This document shows, piece after piece, positions 5,406 through 5,671 of a stretch of DNA of 5,671 nt. The notes under the pieces are model-generated. The model saw only the letters and a list, made by a program, of their open reading frames with translations. It had not been told where the DNA came from and searched no databases. A program made the position numbers and the translations under genes. Numbering within the stretch: the first letter of the stretch is position 1; each line of letters opens with the position of its first letter. The stretch is from Syntrophaceae bacterium UBA3084 (GTDB taxonomy: Bacteria; Desulfobacterota; Syntrophia; Syntrophales; UBA6807): positions 1 to 5,671 of the forward strand of contig DFBI01000123.1 in assembly GCA_002367335.1 (NCBI GenBank), in the 5' to 3' direction.

Positions 5406-5671
5406 ATGAAACTTGCGGAGAGAGCAGGAAGGATAAAGCCGTCACCAACACTTGCCATTACCGCGAAGGCGAATGCGCTGAAAGCCGGAGGAAAGGATAT
5501 TATAAGTTTCAGCGCTGGTGAGCCGGATTTCAACACACCTTCAAATATTAATAATGCGGCCATAAGGGCAATCGAAGATGGTTTTACAAAATATACTCCC
5601 GCCGGTGGCACAGATGAGCTGAAAGATGCGATTATAGATAAATTCAAGCGGGACAATAAATTAACATATAA
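5406..5671 (+). CDS. aspC: Class I/II PLP-dependent aminotransferase, aspartate aminotransferase Ib group (N-terminal part, cut by window end)
   Basis: The first 88 residues of what should be a protein of about 390-400 residues are present and run off the window. The N-terminus I-K-P-S-P-T-L-A-I-T-A-K-A is typical of the Ib aspartate aminotransferases. It is followed by F-S-A-G-E-P-D-F-N-T-P and then F-T-K-Y-T-P-A-G-G, which shape the substrate pocket and the entrance loop. The PLP lysine and the rest of the cofactor site lie beyond the window. The likely reaction is oxaloacetate plus glutamate to aspartate plus 2-oxoglutarate, which would feed the Asd pathway encoded upstream. Related enzymes can also act on aromatic amino acids, prephenate or LL-diaminopimelate precursors, so the symbol (aspC or aspB) is provisional. 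The gene lies 63 bases after coaD, in the same direction. Confidence 0.88.
   Translation, partial: MKLAERAGRIKPSPTLAITAKANALKAGGKDIISFSAGEPDFNTPSNINNAAIRAIEDGFTKYTPAGGTDELKDAIIDKFKRDNKLTY

Noticed and set aside
5350..5409. 19-codon open frame before the aminotransferase, ending in an ATGA overlap with its start
   Set aside because: It looks like a leader peptide in layout but has no ribosome binding site, no run of regulatory codons and no attenuator hairpin; chance is the better explanation.
5339..5656. 105-codon open frame on the - strand at the right edge
   Set aside because: It lies opposite the conserved N-terminus of the aminotransferase and reads as low-complexity hydrophobic/serine-rich sequence, as expected of a shadow frame.

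Overview
The window is a dense, single-strand bacterial housekeeping gene cluster. Eight genes on the + strand are supported, and the first 48 bases hold the tail of a ninth. Gaps range from a 63-base spacer down to overlaps of 4 and 11 bases. I see no tRNA, rRNA, mobile element, CRISPR array, convincing terminator or clear internal promoter. By eye the base composition is moderately AT-rich (roughly 40% GC) and even throughout. Gene content and order (rseP-tsaB-psd-pssA, then asd-rsmD-coaD-aminotransferase, with a short-form psd and a single-PDZ rseP) suggest a Gram-negative, probably anaerobic bacterium of the Desulfobacterota (former Deltaproteobacteria) or a neighbouring phylum. That assignment is inference from gene order and protein style, not from a search.

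Layout: 1-48, C-terminal tail of an upstream gene, possibly dxr. 48-1115, rseP, site-2 intramembrane zinc protease. 1118-1816, tsaB, tRNA t6A synthesis. 1806-2450, psd, and 2447-3208, pssA, the two enzymes that turn CDP-diacylglycerol plus serine into phosphatidylethanolamine. 3248-4267, asd, aspartate-semialdehyde dehydrogenase. 4264-4821, rsmD, 16S rRNA G966 methyltransferase. 4845-5342, coaD, phosphopantetheine adenylyltransferase. 5406 to the window end, the N-terminal 88 residues of a class I aminotransferase of the aspartate aminotransferase Ib group.

How the genes fit together: the left half is envelope-centred (membrane protease, phosphatidylserine synthase and decarboxylase) with tsaB embedded. 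The right half is central metabolism (aspartate family amino acids, coenzyme A) with one rRNA modification gene. Stop/start overlaps at tsaB/psd, psd/pssA and asd/rsmD point to translational coupling, and the whole window could be one transcript. The three short spacers (3209-3247, 4822-4844, 5343-5405) carry ribosome binding sites but no recognisable promoter or hairpin terminator.

I looked for an unknown system and did not find one. The most unusual points are modest: an altered ATP-binding loop in CoaD (N-S-R where the E. coli protein has S-S-S), small departures from the Asd active-site signature, and the out-of-frame overlaps linking genes of unrelated function.
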